DNA from: Stentor coeruleus
Lineage: Eukaryota; Ciliophora; Heterotrichea; Heterotrichida; Stentoridae
Length of the DNA: 59,521 nucleotides
Assembly: GCA_001970955.1 (NCBI GenBank)
Contig: MPUH01000376.1
Coordinates: 1 to 59,521 of the forward strand
Direction: 5' to 3'
The notes under the pieces were generated by a model, which ran no database searches, was not told the DNA's origin, and worked only from the letters and a program-made list of their open reading frames with translations. The translations under genes were made by a program, and so were the position numbers. Shown piece by piece: positions 19,290 through 29,289 of this stretch (positions are counted from its first letter, which is position 1; every line of letters starts with the position of its first letter).

Positions 19290-21194
19290 TTACTTTCCCG
19301 AAGGTGTAATAAAAGACCACCCATCAACTTTCTGGTTAATTTTTTCCTCTTCAAGTTTTCCAAAAATCTTCTCCAAAGTCACTCCTTTCGGTACTCTCCT
19401 AACAGGTCTATAAACAGGTGGTGCAACATTTTTATTCATAAATTCTACCCAATTGACAGTAGAAAAATAGTTATGTTCTTTAATTTCCTCCGAATCCCTT
19501 TTAGAAGCTCCAAGTCTTTTATTAGGATCACGATGAAGTAGTAATTTTATCAAACTTTTCGCATCATCAGACATAGTTTTTGGTAAAACAAGTTTTCCTC
19601 TTTGTATATTACTAAACAATTGTTCTCGATTATTAGAATAATATGGAGGAGTTCCAACTAACATTTCATAAAGAACAACACCTAATAAATACCAATCAAC
19701 AGTTCGATCATGTCCTGCCCTTCTAAGCATTTCTGGGGCAAGATAAGCAACTGATCCACAAAACGACCTAGCTTTTTGTCCTTCTTCCATACCTTCTTTT
19801 GAAAGCCCAAAGTCAGTAAGTTTTGCATGACCTTCAGGGTCAAGGACAACATTTTCTGGTTTTAAGTCTCTGAAAATTATCCCATGTTTATGGAGTTCTT
19901 CTAGAGCTAAAAGTATTTCTGATGTATAAAATCGAGCTTTTTCTTCAGTGAAATGCTTTTCTCTAGCTAAATGTGTACCGAGATCACCTCCTGGGCAGTA
20001 TTCCATAACAAAAGCAAGTTTTTCTGAGGTTTGGAAGGCGAAATTCAACCTAACAATATAAGGATGGTTTATAGCTAAAAGTATATTCCTCTCAGCAAAT
20101 GCGTATCTTACAAGATTATTCCCTAAAACTTTATCTTTTCTCAGAACTTTAAGCGCATATTGTTCACCAGTACTGATTTTTTCTACAAGATAAACTTCAC
20201 CAAAACTCCCTTTTCCAAGTTGTAAAAGTCCTTTAAAGTCATAAGGGCTGATTTTGATTAAAGGTATCTCAACTTCTTTTTTCAAACTAGAACTTAAGCT
20301 TTTTGCCCTTGAACTTGGCCTTGGGATATGCACAATAGGTCTTTCTTTAAATGTTTTTAAATCCTTTTCAGCAGTTGGATGTGCAGCTTTTTCTAGCATT
20401 TTGTGTATTTGGTCTTGTCTAGAATTGTGCATATAAGAACTGTAAAAAGGAGTTCTTGTATATTCTGTCCTAGGGAGGGGTATTGAGAATTTCTCACAAT
20501 GTTCATTAAAAGCAGTAAAAATCTCATATCCCACAGCAACATCAGCAGCAGTTCTCCCTAAGTAATTTTTAATTCTAATATCTGGTTTTCTACACAATAA
20601 CCATTTGACAATATTTAGATGTCCATTAACACTAGCATAATGTAACGATGTATTATTTTCAATATCAATAGCATTTATATCAGCCCCTTCTCTTATTAAA
20701 ACTTTAACAACAGATAAATGACCATGCAAACTTGCTAAATGTAAAGGTGTTCTTTTCATTGAAGTTCTAGCATTTATATCAGTACCTTCACCATGGAATA
20801 TTAAAACTTCACAAGCATCTTTAAAACCTTCACTTGCTGCTATATGAAGAGCAGTCCATTCATCAAGACCTCGAGCATTAGTTTGTGATATAAGATCATT
20901 ATAAATTTCACGATCAAGAAGCTCTTTACATAAGTTTATATCATTATGCTCTATGGCTTCCCATAGTTTTAAGTTCATGTTACGTTTTTCCTTGTAAAAT
21001 TCTTCGAGTTCTTGTTGTTTGTATTCGAGATTTAGAACTTTTGCTAGTTGAGATGCGTAAGAATTTTTGTTTTCGTCTCTGACATCGACTTCTTCTCCTG
21101 TGTCTAGGTTTTTTATTATAAAAATTTGCTTTAAAGGGTTTTGTACGGGTAAACAGGAAAAACTTGAGCTTTGGGTTTTTAAGCGTTGATCCAT
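19290..21194 (-). CDS. Ankyrin-repeat AGC-family protein kinase fusion
   Basis: The 634-residue protein joins about four ankyrin repeats (about residues 95-220; WTALHIAASEGF, TPLHLASLHGHLSVVKVLI, TSLHYASVNGHLNIVKWLL) to an AGC kinase domain (about 318-580). The kinase keeps the glycine loop GKGSFGEV, lysine in YALKVLRKDK (near 345), FRDLKPENVV (catalytic loop with F replacing the usual Y/H), DFGLSKEG and activation-loop SFCGSVAYLAPEML, where the usual FCGT is FCGS. An AGC C-tail follows, with PPVYRPVRR and a hydrophobic patch near GWSFITP. It resembles PKA/PKB/S6K-type kinases, but ankyrin fusions are not standard there. Regulation through the repeats is inferred. Confidence 0.93.
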   Translation of the reverse strand: MDQRLKTQSSSFSCLPVQNPLKQIFIIKNLDTGEEVDVRDENKNSYASQLAKVLNLEYKQQELEEFYKEKRNMNLKLWEAIEHNDINLCKELLDREIYNDLISQTNARGLDEWTALHIAASEGFKDACEVLIFHGEGTDINARTSMKRTPLHLASLHGHLSVVKVLIREGADINAIDIENNTSLHYASVNGHLNIVKWLLCRKPDIRIKNYLGRTAADVAVGYEIFTAFNEHCEKFSIPLPRTEYTRTPFYSSYMHNSRQDQIHKMLEKAAHPTAEKDLKTFKERPIVHIPRPSSRAKSLSSSLKKEVEIPLIKISPYDFKGLLQLGKGSFGEVYLVEKISTGEQYALKVLRKDKVLGNNLVRYAFAERNILLAINHPYIVRLNFAFQTSEKLAFVMEYCPGGDLGTHLAREKHFTEEKARFYTSEILLALEELHKHGIIFRDLKPENVVLDPEGHAKLTDFGLSKEGMEEGQKARSFCGSVAYLAPEMLRRAGHDRTVDWYLLGVVLYEMLVGTPPYYSNNREQLFSNIQRGKLVLPKTMSDDAKSLIKLLLHRDPNKRLGASKRDSEEIKEHNYFSTVNWVEFMNKNVAPPVYRPVRRVPKGVTLEKIFGKLEEEKINQKVDGWSFITPSGK

Positions 21195-21924
21195 TTAATA
21201 ATGTTATGTGAATTTAAAGGATGATGATTAATTTGTGATATGTAGGATTAGAAAGAAGGTTTTTGGAAATTGGAATGTGATTGATGAGGTAATTAAAAAT
21301 TTGGGTGTTAAGGTGTTAGAAGGATTAGATTTTTTTAGGAGTTTTTGGAAAATTTTAATATTTTAGAGATGAAATAAAGAAAATGCTTGGGAAGAGTTTG
21401 TATTAGAAATTTTGAAGAAAAAAAATTGATTATGATCTGATAAATGTAATTAGTAGGTCTGTAAGGTTGAGAAGATTTTAAGTTAGACAAAGTGTTGAAG
21501 TATTAGAGAAATATAAATTTTTGGTAGGATGCCAAGATTAAAAGATTGTAAAATTATTTTTGTGTATATAAATAAATTTCCATATCATCATTACACATAA
21601 CAAATTTTATAATATACCACATGCATTAATACAAAAAAATTCTATCCAAAACTATTTCTCAATCCTAAAATTCCCTTTTATCCTATTATCTACGAATAGC
21701 TTAAAACTATAAATTTTATATCACAAAATTGTCATTAAAAAGCCCATAAACATATACATAATCTAAAGACAGACTTATAAAACACACAAAATCTCCTATT
21801 AAAAAACTATACTTTAACAACAATTTTTAATCCTACTGAATTTTACAATAACTAGCATATAAAATAATCAGTTAATATATAAATTTTCATATTTCTAACA
21901 TAAGCATTTAAAATTCATATTTAA
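21195..21924. other. Intergenic spacer between divergent genes
   Basis: No gene was recognised. It is G-rich and C-poor to about 21,560, then A/C-rich and G-poor. Confidence 0.5.
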
Positions 21925-22218
21925 ATGGAACTAAAGTTTGAAGAGTCTAACAAACGGTATTACAACCCGAGCACTAGATCTTTAATGGAAGCTGTTAAGA
22001 AAAGAAAATTAAATCGAGGAACTGAAAACATTGTCCCATCCCCTGGGCTTATTGGACCACCTGTTAAAGAAGCATTCCCATGGCCTAAGTCCATGATATC
22101 TGAAGAATTCGAAGCGCTTTCTAAAGAAGCAAGATTAGCAGAGCAGGAAAGACATCTAAGGATAAACAAAGCTACTTATGAAACAGTTCAAATTGGGTCT
22201 ATTAAAGAAATAGTGTAA
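21925..22218 (+). CDS. Small hypothetical protein, 97 residues
   Basis: This short ORF encodes a basic N-terminal half (RSLMEAVKKRKLNRG), a Pro-rich centre (VPSPGLIGPPVKEAFPWP) and a charged helix (EEFEALSKEARLAEQERHLR). The family is not recognised. Support for a real gene comes from the codon composition resembling its neighbours, the G-poor leader before the ATG and the isolated position in otherwise non-coding DNA. It converges on the DHHC gene 166 nt away. Confidence 0.55.
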   Translation: MELKFEESNKRYYNPSTRSLMEAVKKRKLNRGTENIVPSPGLIGPPVKEAFPWPKSMISEEFEALSKEARLAEQERHLRINKATYETVQIGSIKEIV

Positions 22219-22384
22219 TCTTATAACATAATAAGATAATTCCATCAATCTTAAATTGGTCTAACTTATTTCTAATATTTAAATATACATTAAAACTAAA
22301 TATCTTATATAAAAACCAAAAATCTTATTTTATAAATCATAATAAACTCAGTAATTTAAAAGCTAATAATATATAACATAAATT

Positions 22385-23491
22385 TTAAAGAATTCTCCAC
22401 AACGTGATTTTTTTATAAGGCCTGCAGTAGTAAATGAAATTTTTAATAGGTCCAAGATCGAAAGGTGACTTGTTTAGATCTTTTAAATAATAAACCTCAC
22501 TCCATCTAAGTACTTCATAAGTAGTCCAATTCTTAAACCCAAGCATCAAATGATAAACCCATAAACATGTAATAAGTATACCTAGTAAAAATGGGACAAA
22601 TCCAATAATAACAAAGACAATATTAGTTTTACACCATATATCCCAATCGTTAATTTTTTTCATATCCTCATAACAAAGCCATAAAGCTAACCAGCACTCA
22701 GAAGATTGAAAAATCAAATACCAGAAATAAAGAAGTTTGTTTTTTTCTCCAACACAATTCCCAATATAAGGACAATGATGATCAAATACAGCTACACAAT
22801 AACCACATGCCTTACAATGTCTAGCTCTTAATGGTTGATCACAAAAACATACAGTACAATACAAACTATCATATTTTTCATCATTTTGACTCTGAATTTG
22901 ACTTTGATTTTCACTAAATACTTTAACTTCATCAAGAGGAACTTGAGGTTCTTGAGATAAGCCAGCCGAATGGCTGGCCTCATTACTTTTTTGACTTGCA
23001 AGATGACTTTCTTCACTTATTTGACGAACATCTAAAGATAAGCTCACATCATCAGGGATAATATCTAGATTTATACTCACTGAATTACTTGAACTTTCAT
23101 TTTGATTAAGACGTTCTGTTATACAATGATGGATTTGCGGTATATGAGGAAGAGATTTTGAAATTTCTGAGGTTTTATCGTTGGGATTTGGGGATTGGCC
23201 TCTATTAAGCCCGGATGCTGCTGTTAAAACACTGCCTAAGGATGATTGTTGATGATGTAAAGGATTTTCTGATTTGATTCTTGAACCTGGGATAGGGTCT
23301 TTGATACGACCTGGATCACTTATTGCAAGCCAGAAGTATAGAGAAATTGATATACCAGCTATGACCCTTTATAGGAATTACCAGAACACCCAGAAAATAC
23401 GCTTGTTTGACATCTGAATTACTGGAGTTAGGTAGGTTATAAGCCCGAGTAAGGCACTGTGGATTAGGAATACTATGAGCTGGACTTTCAT
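22385..23491 (-). CDS. DHHC palmitoyltransferase (zDHHC family), two exons
   Basis: The gene has exon 1 at 23491-23382 and exon 2 at 23366-22385, giving 363 residues. A 15-nt intron must be removed to avoid an in-frame TAA. The start MKVQLIVFLIHSALL opens the first of four transmembrane segments; the second ends in the family DPG motif (LAISDPGRI). A long polar Ser/Gln-rich loop follows. The Cys-rich domain then reads CTVCFCDQP, RARHCKACGYC and FDHHCPYIGNCVG, with the catalytic DHHC intact, followed by two more TM helices and a TTxE motif (WTTYEVLRW). It should S-acylate proteins at a membrane. Ankyrin repeats are absent. A GTG near 23,080 is not the start. Confidence 0.95.
23367..23381 (-). 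other. 15-nt intron in the DHHC gene
   Basis: The minus strand reads GTAATTCCTATAAAG, with GT-AG ends and A at position 10. Splicing joins ...VFW to VIAGIS within the second TM helix. Confidence 0.93.
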
Positions 23492-23970
23492 TTTTGTTTT
23501 GTTTATTTTGATGTTTATGAAAATAGGGATTATGATTTAAGTTTGGAGATGGACTATGAATGGAGAGTTAATTGTAATAAAAAATTTATAGCAAACTAGG
23601 ATTGGGCACCATTTATAATAACCAACTTATAAACCATTATCATTATTCTTTCCTAAAAAGTTTTTCTCATATAATCACCTCTTAACAACCTCAATTCATT
23701 TTTTTCCTAATCAAATTTCTAACTATTTCTTAATGAAATCATACAAAACTCTTTTCCAAAGCCTCAAACCTATTTTTAACTCTCTTAACTAAAATCCTAA
23801 TCAAGTAACCCAATTCTCACATTCTCATATCCCATTACAATTAACATATCTTAATTCCTTTCAATACAATCCTAATCTTATCTAAAATCCTAAAACCAAT
23901 AAACCCAATTCTCACATTCTCATATCCCATTACAATTAACATATCTTATTTTTTTTCAATACAATAATAT
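23492..23970. other. Intergenic spacer between divergent genes
   Basis: It contains no gene. It holds a two-copy repeat with 95-nt period (23809 onward and 23904 onward) that ends just before the next ATG. The right part is almost G-free on the plus strand. Confidence 0.55.
23809..23965. repeat. Two-copy direct repeat upstream of a coiled-coil gene
   Basis: A segment of about 60 nt starting CCCAATTCTCACATTC at 23809 recurs at 23904. The copies are separated by unrelated sequence and diverge towards their ends. The second copy ends a few bases before the ATG at 23971, so it may duplicate part of the promoter or leader. Confidence 0.75.
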
Positions 23971-25483
23971 ATGGAAAGTTTAATAAGGCAAATATCAGAA
24001 GAATTAAACCCATCAAAGCAAAGAGAATTGATTATATCTCTGATGGTCTCTTCTAATTTTTCACATCCTCAAATACAAGGAATCTTATCAGAACTTAAGT
24101 TAACTGCCGAAGATTTAAACCCAAGACCATATTCTTCTATTAACAGCAAAGGACCTTCAGATTTAACTGATTTCAGAAATGCTCATCAAGAAGCGAGAAG
24201 ATTAGCAAAAATCGAAATATTAGCTGAGATTATACAAGATAAACAGATATTTGCGAAAAAATCTAATGTTGTAAGCAGAAAAAGTTTAGTGAATTCGACA
24301 AATAAAGGAATAACAAGTTTTAGAAGTATTTTATCCAGTGAACCTGATATACCTTTAGCTGTACCTTTAAGTCAAGATGAAAGCTCTCAGAGACTTATGT
24401 ATCAGCAACAAAAGAAACTTGAAAGGCTTTTAAAAGTCTCAGACAAAATCAAGTCTATTAAGTTTGAAGATGAAAGACGAAGGGTGGATATTGTCAAGGA
24501 TCTTGAAGAAAAAACAGAAAAATGCAAACTCTTACAACAAGGTATCGAAGAGGAGCGTCTTAAAAAAAAGCTTGAAAACGACATAAAAAGGCAAAGCAAA
24601 CTACAGAAAAAATACCACGTATCCTCCATCTAGAACATTCGCATAAATGAAACCAAAGCTCTTGAAGAACAATTATCTCAACAACATAAAAAACAAGGTC
24701 ACGAAAGGTCAAAAACTTCTTTAAATATGCGATCAATAAACTACAATGAGTAATTTTTATTGAGGAGAATCTGAAGAAGATGTTCTTGACAACCAATTAA
24801 TCCTAATCAAAAATAAAATTGAAAAATCCATAGCTCGGGCTAAGAAATTCCGCACAGCCCGATTAAACAATGATAATTTCACCCATATAAAACAAGCTAA
24901 AGTTATAGAAAGTCGAGCTCAGCTTATGATAGAAGATGATCGAAAAGCTCAAGAAATACTAGAAAATTTAAATTCAACATTAGAAACTTCACGTGTATTT
25001 TATAAATAGAAAAAAAGATCTGAACTTTTAAATGAAGCTTCTGGGAGAATTACTGAAAGAATTAATCAGAAATTTGAAAAAGTTCGTGAGGAGAATATAA
25101 AAGAAGAAATTAAAAATAAAATCAAAGAACAAGAAGCGGAAAGAAAAGAAAAAGAAAGAGAAAGGATTAGACAGTATATGAAAGATTGGTATGTTCAACA
25201 AGGACAGTTAATATCAGAGATTAATAAGAATAGGAAAAAAGATCAATCGGAAAATCTGTCGAAGAATCAAGCGAATATGAATGAGTTTAAATTGAAAATA
25301 TTGTTTAAGCATTTGAAAAAAGAAAAGACTTTAAAGAAAATAGAGAGGAATAAGTCGAAGTTGGGGAAGTTAAGGAGCAATGCTGTGACTGAACTTAATA
25401 ATAAGAAAATAAGAAACAATCAGGATTTGAATACAAGCATTGCTGACCTTTATAAAAAAGTTAGCTTACGTGAAGTAATTTGA
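23971..25483 (+). CDS. Long coiled-coil protein, four exons with three 15-nt introns
   Basis: The exons are 23971-24618, 24634-24749, 24765-24994 and 25010-25483, encoding roughly 488 residues. Introns 1 and 3 restore the frame exactly. Across intron 2 the exon frames disagree by one nucleotide, so there is one surplus base (or two missing) near 24,740-24,775, either a sequence error or a recent mutation. The protein is mostly charged coiled coil (ERRRVDIVKDLEEKTEKCKL, LEEQLSQQHKKQGHE, ILENLNSTLETS, EAERKEKERERIRQ), preceded by a less charged N-terminus. A conserved-looking YMKDWYVQQGQL lies near the last third. The family is not recognised. Dense coiled coil suggests a cytoskeletal protein. 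The stop is TGA. Confidence 0.8.
24619..24633 (+). other. 15-nt intron 1 of the coiled-coil gene
   Basis: It reads GTATCCTCCATCTAG, with A at position 10. Its removal takes out an in-frame TAG and continues KKYH-NIRINE. Confidence 0.92.
24750..24764 (+). other. 15-nt intron 2 of the coiled-coil gene
   Basis: It reads GTAATTTTTATTGAG, with GT-AG ends and A at position 10, and removes an in-frame TAA. The downstream exon frame is off by one, so a nearby indel or a non-standard 16-nt intron is needed. Confidence 0.75.
24995..25009 (+). other. 15-nt intron 3 of the coiled-coil gene
   Basis: It reads GTATTTTATAAATAG, with A at position 10. Its removal deletes the in-frame TAG and joins ETSR to KKRSEL in frame. 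Confidence 0.92.
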
Positions 25484-25825
25484 ATAATTAAAAAGTATAG
25501 TAGTTGAAATTAAAGAGATTTAGTATGAGGAGGATGAATATTTGTATAAGTCAATTTTCTTGTAAGAATACTTTAAATAACTGATTCATCAAATAAGTTT
25601 TCTAGTTTTAAAAATTAAAAATCGTATTTTCCACTAGTTTATCTAAACTTCCAATACTAAGCCACATTAAAATCTAATCTCACTTTTAAGCCTAGAAATA
25701 AAAAAATCTATCACACAATAAAAACAGTAAATAAACTACAACTATAAACTCCTTATCTGTATTTCAAATATCTTTTATTATAACACCCTACAAAATTAAA
25801 CATAAAATATCAATAAAAAACCACA
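25484..25825. other. Intergenic spacer between two plus-strand genes
   Basis: No gene is present. The plus strand is G-rich immediately after the stop and A/C-rich before the next ATG. Confidence 0.5.
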
Positions 25826-26326
25826 ATGGCCGAAGAACCTATTCTTGACTTTTCGCACTTTCACATCCACCCGAACGACATCCAAGAAGCGATGAAAGCT
25901 TTCAAATGGTTCCATAGTAAACGTTCAGGTCTTCTTAAACGTGAAGATATCTCCAGATCCTTCGATTCCTTAGGTCTCAAACTATCTCAGTCCGAAATAA
26001 CAAAAATGCTCTTACCCTTTGACAAAATTGGTGAACTCCATGAAGAAAAGCAACAATTTTCATTACCTGAATTTCTTCATATAACCTTGAAAAAAATCCA
26101 TCAAATCAATATGCAAGATGATCTTATGGCTTTATTTCATCTATATGATCTTGATAGAAAAGGTAAATTAAGTAAAGAAGAAATCCAATTCCTTGCATTC
26201 AAACTATTAGCTGACTTACAACTAAAACCTAGTTTAGTTGATGGACTAATCTCTCAGACTTCAAAAGATGCTTCAGGACTTATAGATTATAAGCTATTTG
26301 TCAGGCTTTTAGCACAAGAATTATAA
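25826..26326 (+). CDS. EF-hand protein, calmodulin/centrin-like with degenerate loops
   Basis: The 166-residue protein has the length and four-helix-pair rhythm of the calmodulin/centrin superfamily. Loops begin HSKRSGLLKRED, DKIGELHEEKQQ, DLDRKGKLSKEE and SKDASGLIDYKL. Only the third keeps D at positions 1 and 3 with E at 12, and even that has lysines at positions 5 and 7. The others lack essential oxygen ligands. Calcium binding is therefore weak at best and limited to one site. It may be a structural light-chain-like or scaffold subunit. The family call is firm and the partner unknown. Confidence 0.85.
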   Translation: MAEEPILDFSHFHIHPNDIQEAMKAFKWFHSKRSGLLKREDISRSFDSLGLKLSQSEITKMLLPFDKIGELHEEKQQFSLPEFLHITLKKIHQINMQDDLMALFHLYDLDRKGKLSKEEIQFLAFKLLADLQLKPSLVDGLISQTSKDASGLIDYKLFVRLLAQEL

Positions 26327-27152
26327 GTTATATAAAAATTTTAAATAGTTTTTAGGGATTATTTTTTGGGTTAGTTGATTTGAATGCTTTTTTTTAAGGA
26401 TTTTTATGATGGTTTTTTTAAGATTTTTTTGGAAATTCAGACTTTTGCCTTTTGGGAATATTTATTGTTTGATTATGTTGAAGATATGGTTACTAGTCTT
26501 GATGAGGATTTATAGTTACTACACATTTCTAGGAATTTGGCAAGTTGCTTTTTTTTCTTTTATCGAGTTTTTTTAGTTTTTCTAGGGCTGCACGTTGACT
26601 TACTGTTAAAATTCTGAAACTTTAAAATTTTCAAATTCTTTTTCTGATTGGTTTAAACTCGTATTATCAACATTATACTACCTTCATCATCATTTTTAAC
26701 TTATTTCGATCTAACTTCGGGCTCCTCATCTTTTTTCTTGTATGTTGTTTGAAAATGCTCCTTACTTTCTTTAGCTTATGCATCAAGATTTTTTTCTAAA
26801 ATTAGTTTAGGGTTAATTTTTAAGTATTTTTTATTTTTTTCCCCTTATTTTAGTGTTATTTAAGATACAATTTTTAAATCTTATCCAATCATTTATCAAT
26901 TAATTATATAAACGAAAATCAGTGAAAGGGTCCAAACTAATCTTCTAATTAGTTATTTAGTTAGAAAATATATCGTTCACAGTCGTGAACTCTGTATTAA
27001 TTAATTTTCAAATGTTTTCTCCTATTTTCAATGTTTTCTACGAAGTTTTTTATGATGCTATCTACCTTTCTTCAAACTAATCCTCTAAATTGATTAAACG
27101 GTAGAAAATGAATGCATTAATATTCTAAAGTGACACTAAAAGTCCATTAAAA
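26327..27152. other. Spacer upstream of the SET-domain gene, with short repeats
   Basis: There is no intact gene. A stretch at about 26,380-26,540 translates on the plus strand into a protein-like string (EIQTFAFWEYLLFDYVED) before a stop, possibly a relic but weak. Nearer the SET gene there is a perfect 6-bp-stem hairpin (26975-26990) and a repeated 16-mer (CAAACTAATCNTCTAA at 26933 and 27073). Confidence 0.45.
26975..26990. repeat. Short perfect inverted repeat upstream of the SET gene
   Basis: GTTCAC and GTGAAC flank a 4-nt loop about 165 nt before the start codon. It could be a protein-binding dyad or chance. Confidence 0.4.
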
Positions 27153-28760
27153 ATGTATAAGCCATTCTCAGGAGCTGAAATTCTCCCGATACCAGATGAT
27201 GTGCAGGCTATGTATGATTGGGCAGCATCTAAAGGTGTGAAGTGGCCTAAAATATACTACCCAGTAAGATTCCCTCCAGGATACATTGGGACAATAGCAA
27301 TAGATGCAATCGGTCCAAACGAGACTGTAGTTTCTGCTCCAAACGACTCTTTATTAACAACAAAAGTAGCTTATAACAGTGAGCTTAAAAGCATATTCGA
27401 AGCACATCCAGATCTTTTCAGTGAAGATGCGCCTTCATACGATGATGTAGTAATCGGAACATTCATGATATACGAAAAAGCTAAAGGTTTATCATCATCT
27501 TGGGGTCCTTTCATAGCTTATCAACCTAAAGATCCATGCAATACCCAAGACTGGTCTTCTGAAGAACTAAAAGAACTTCAAGATGAAGATCTTATTTACG
27601 ATTCTGAAAAAAGCTTAGAAAACCATATAAACTTATGGAAACAATGGAAAAGTGTATTAGAAAAATACCCTGAAAAATTCACAGCAGAAATGCTTGATTA
27701 TAAAGATTTCACTTGGGTCATAAGGCTTATTGGCACTAGAACATTTGGTAAATTCGCCCCATATTCAACATTTTTCCCAGTAGGTGAACTTCTTAATCAT
27801 GATAATGTTGAAACTTATTATATATATTTAAGCCCAGAAGAAAAAGCTGATGCCTCACAAAGATATTCTGGGATTATTGATGATGAAGATCATGATACGG
27901 GTATGTATGAAAAAAACCCAACAATTGAATTAGGAAACGAAGGACTTGCTGTTGCAAATTTTCTTGTTAATGGAGCTGATAATGAGACTATTTTTGAAAA
28001 AATCAAAGAAAAATGTGTGGATTTGGATAAGGATGAACTTGAGGCTTATAAGAAAAAAAGAACATATAGGCCACCTAATATGGATTTAACTGAAAGTTCT
28101 AATAAGGAAATAAGACAAGTTACTGGGCCTAATGAAAGTTATGAAAAAGGTGCTGAAGTTTATATGAGTTATGGGAGAAATTCTAATAGACAATTACTTT
28201 CTGTTTATGGTTTCAGTTTAAAATATAATCGTTTTAATTATGCTGCTGTAAAAACTTCAGTTAAAAGTATGCTTGAAAACCCTGATTTGGCTAGTGAGAT
28301 GGAAATGGAAGAATTTTCTGCTGATATACTAGTTCAATTTAAACTTAAAGAAAAGGTTTTATGCAACAGTTTAGTTGGAACTTTGAGAAAACTTTGGTTT
28401 AAATATGGACAACCAATAAAAGGGTTTTTTAAACCTGTGGTTTTAGATATGGAATTAAGGATATTAGCTCATGCTCAAGGTATTTTATTGGGTAGTCTTA
28501 ATAATTTTCCTACAACTTATGAAGAAGACCTTGAGTTGTTGAATAAAGATTTGCCTTTGAGGAAAATGTTTGCTGTTTTATATAGAAGTCAGGTTAAAGA
28601 GATTATAAGGAATCAGATTGAGTATTTGAATGCTGCGCTTAGATTTGTAACTGAATACTCAATGACGAAAGATATTAGCAGTTCAGTTAGGGCAGCTGTT
28701 AATGATGATGAGAGAATTGAAAGAGCTTTGAAGGATTATATTGATGAATTTAGAGAATAA
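27153..28760 (+). CDS. SET-domain methyltransferase, SETD3/Rubisco-LSMT type
   Basis: The 535-residue protein has the split SET layout of this class. The N-terminal SET part reads PPGYIGTIAIDAIGPNETVVSAP, the family GY-G...A-dI...vP pattern. Next come an insert domain, FFPVGELLNHDN near residue 210 (the catalytic NHD motif), a second insert, and KGAEVYMSYGRNSNRQLLSVYGF near 330-355, which forms the SAM and tyrosine pocket (SYG, then YGF). The C-terminal helical region matches the Rubisco-LSMT substrate-binding domain position. Relatives methylate actin histidine, Rubisco lysine or other non-histone proteins. The substrate here is unknown. The long acidic insert (KADASQRYSGIIDDEDHDTG) is unusual. 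Confidence 0.88.
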   Translation: MYKPFSGAEILPIPDDVQAMYDWAASKGVKWPKIYYPVRFPPGYIGTIAIDAIGPNETVVSAPNDSLLTTKVAYNSELKSIFEAHPDLFSEDAPSYDDVVIGTFMIYEKAKGLSSSWGPFIAYQPKDPCNTQDWSSEELKELQDEDLIYDSEKSLENHINLWKQWKSVLEKYPEKFTAEMLDYKDFTWVIRLIGTRTFGKFAPYSTFFPVGELLNHDNVETYYIYLSPEEKADASQRYSGIIDDEDHDTGMYEKNPTIELGNEGLAVANFLVNGADNETIFEKIKEKCVDLDKDELEAYKKKRTYRPPNMDLTESSNKEIRQVTGPNESYEKGAEVYMSYGRNSNRQLLSVYGFSLKYNRFNYAAVKTSVKSMLENPDLASEMEMEEFSADILVQFKLKEKVLCNSLVGTLRKLWFKYGQPIKGFFKPVVLDMELRILAHAQGILLGSLNNFPTTYEEDLELLNKDLPLRKMFAVLYRSQVKEIIRNQIEYLNAALRFVTEYSMTKDISSSVRAAVNDDERIERALKDYIDEFRE

Positions 28761-29285
28761 TTATAGGATAATTAGGTTATTTTATGGTTATGATTTTTTT
28801 TTGAGATTTTTTATTTTGGGATTTTTCTTGGCATCTTGTCCTTGGGTTAATAGTTTTTTTGGAAGAAAAAGGCTGTTTTGATATTGATAAAGTTTTGATT
28901 TAAGTTTTTTTTTGTATAAATTTTGGATTTTTAGATCTTGGTTGCTGACTGAAATTTTCTTATTTACTTCATGATTATTTAAAATAGTATTACAGTATAA
29001 AAAATATATTTTTTTATTTGGAGAGTATGCTTTTATAAGATTTTGTATATTAAATCCACAACAAATTGCGTATCAGATCCCTTAATTCATGCCTTTAACT
29101 TATAAGTGCCAAGCATGAATCTAAATAAAATATAAACTCTATCAATTTTTATAACATTATACAGTATCACTTTAATTATACAAGTTTCAATTTATCTAAA
29201 TCCTTGTTCTAATTAAAAAATACTAAGATTTAGAATTTGCTATCATTATTAAAATATAAACAATTTTTTCTTACAATTTATTATT
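28761..29285. other. Intergenic spacer
   Basis: It is T/G-rich after the SET gene and A/C-rich further right. No gene or structure was recognised. Confidence 0.45.
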
Positions 29286-29289
29286 ATCT

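Noticed and set aside
22385-23080. DHHC gene starting at a GTG near 23,080
   Set aside because: The frame is open further upstream and, through a 15-nt intron, reaches an ATG at 23491 that supplies the expected first two TM helices and the DPG motif.
24740-24775. Programmed ribosomal frameshift in the coiled-coil gene
   Set aside because: An in-frame TAA lies inside a motif-perfect 15-nt intron and no slippery heptamer is apparent. A base error or indel is simpler.
26380-26550. Hidden gene after the EF-hand gene
   Set aside because: About 45 protein-like codons on the plus strand end at a stop, and no 15-nt intron fits (the nearest GT-AG distance is 18 nt). The evidence is too weak to list as a gene.
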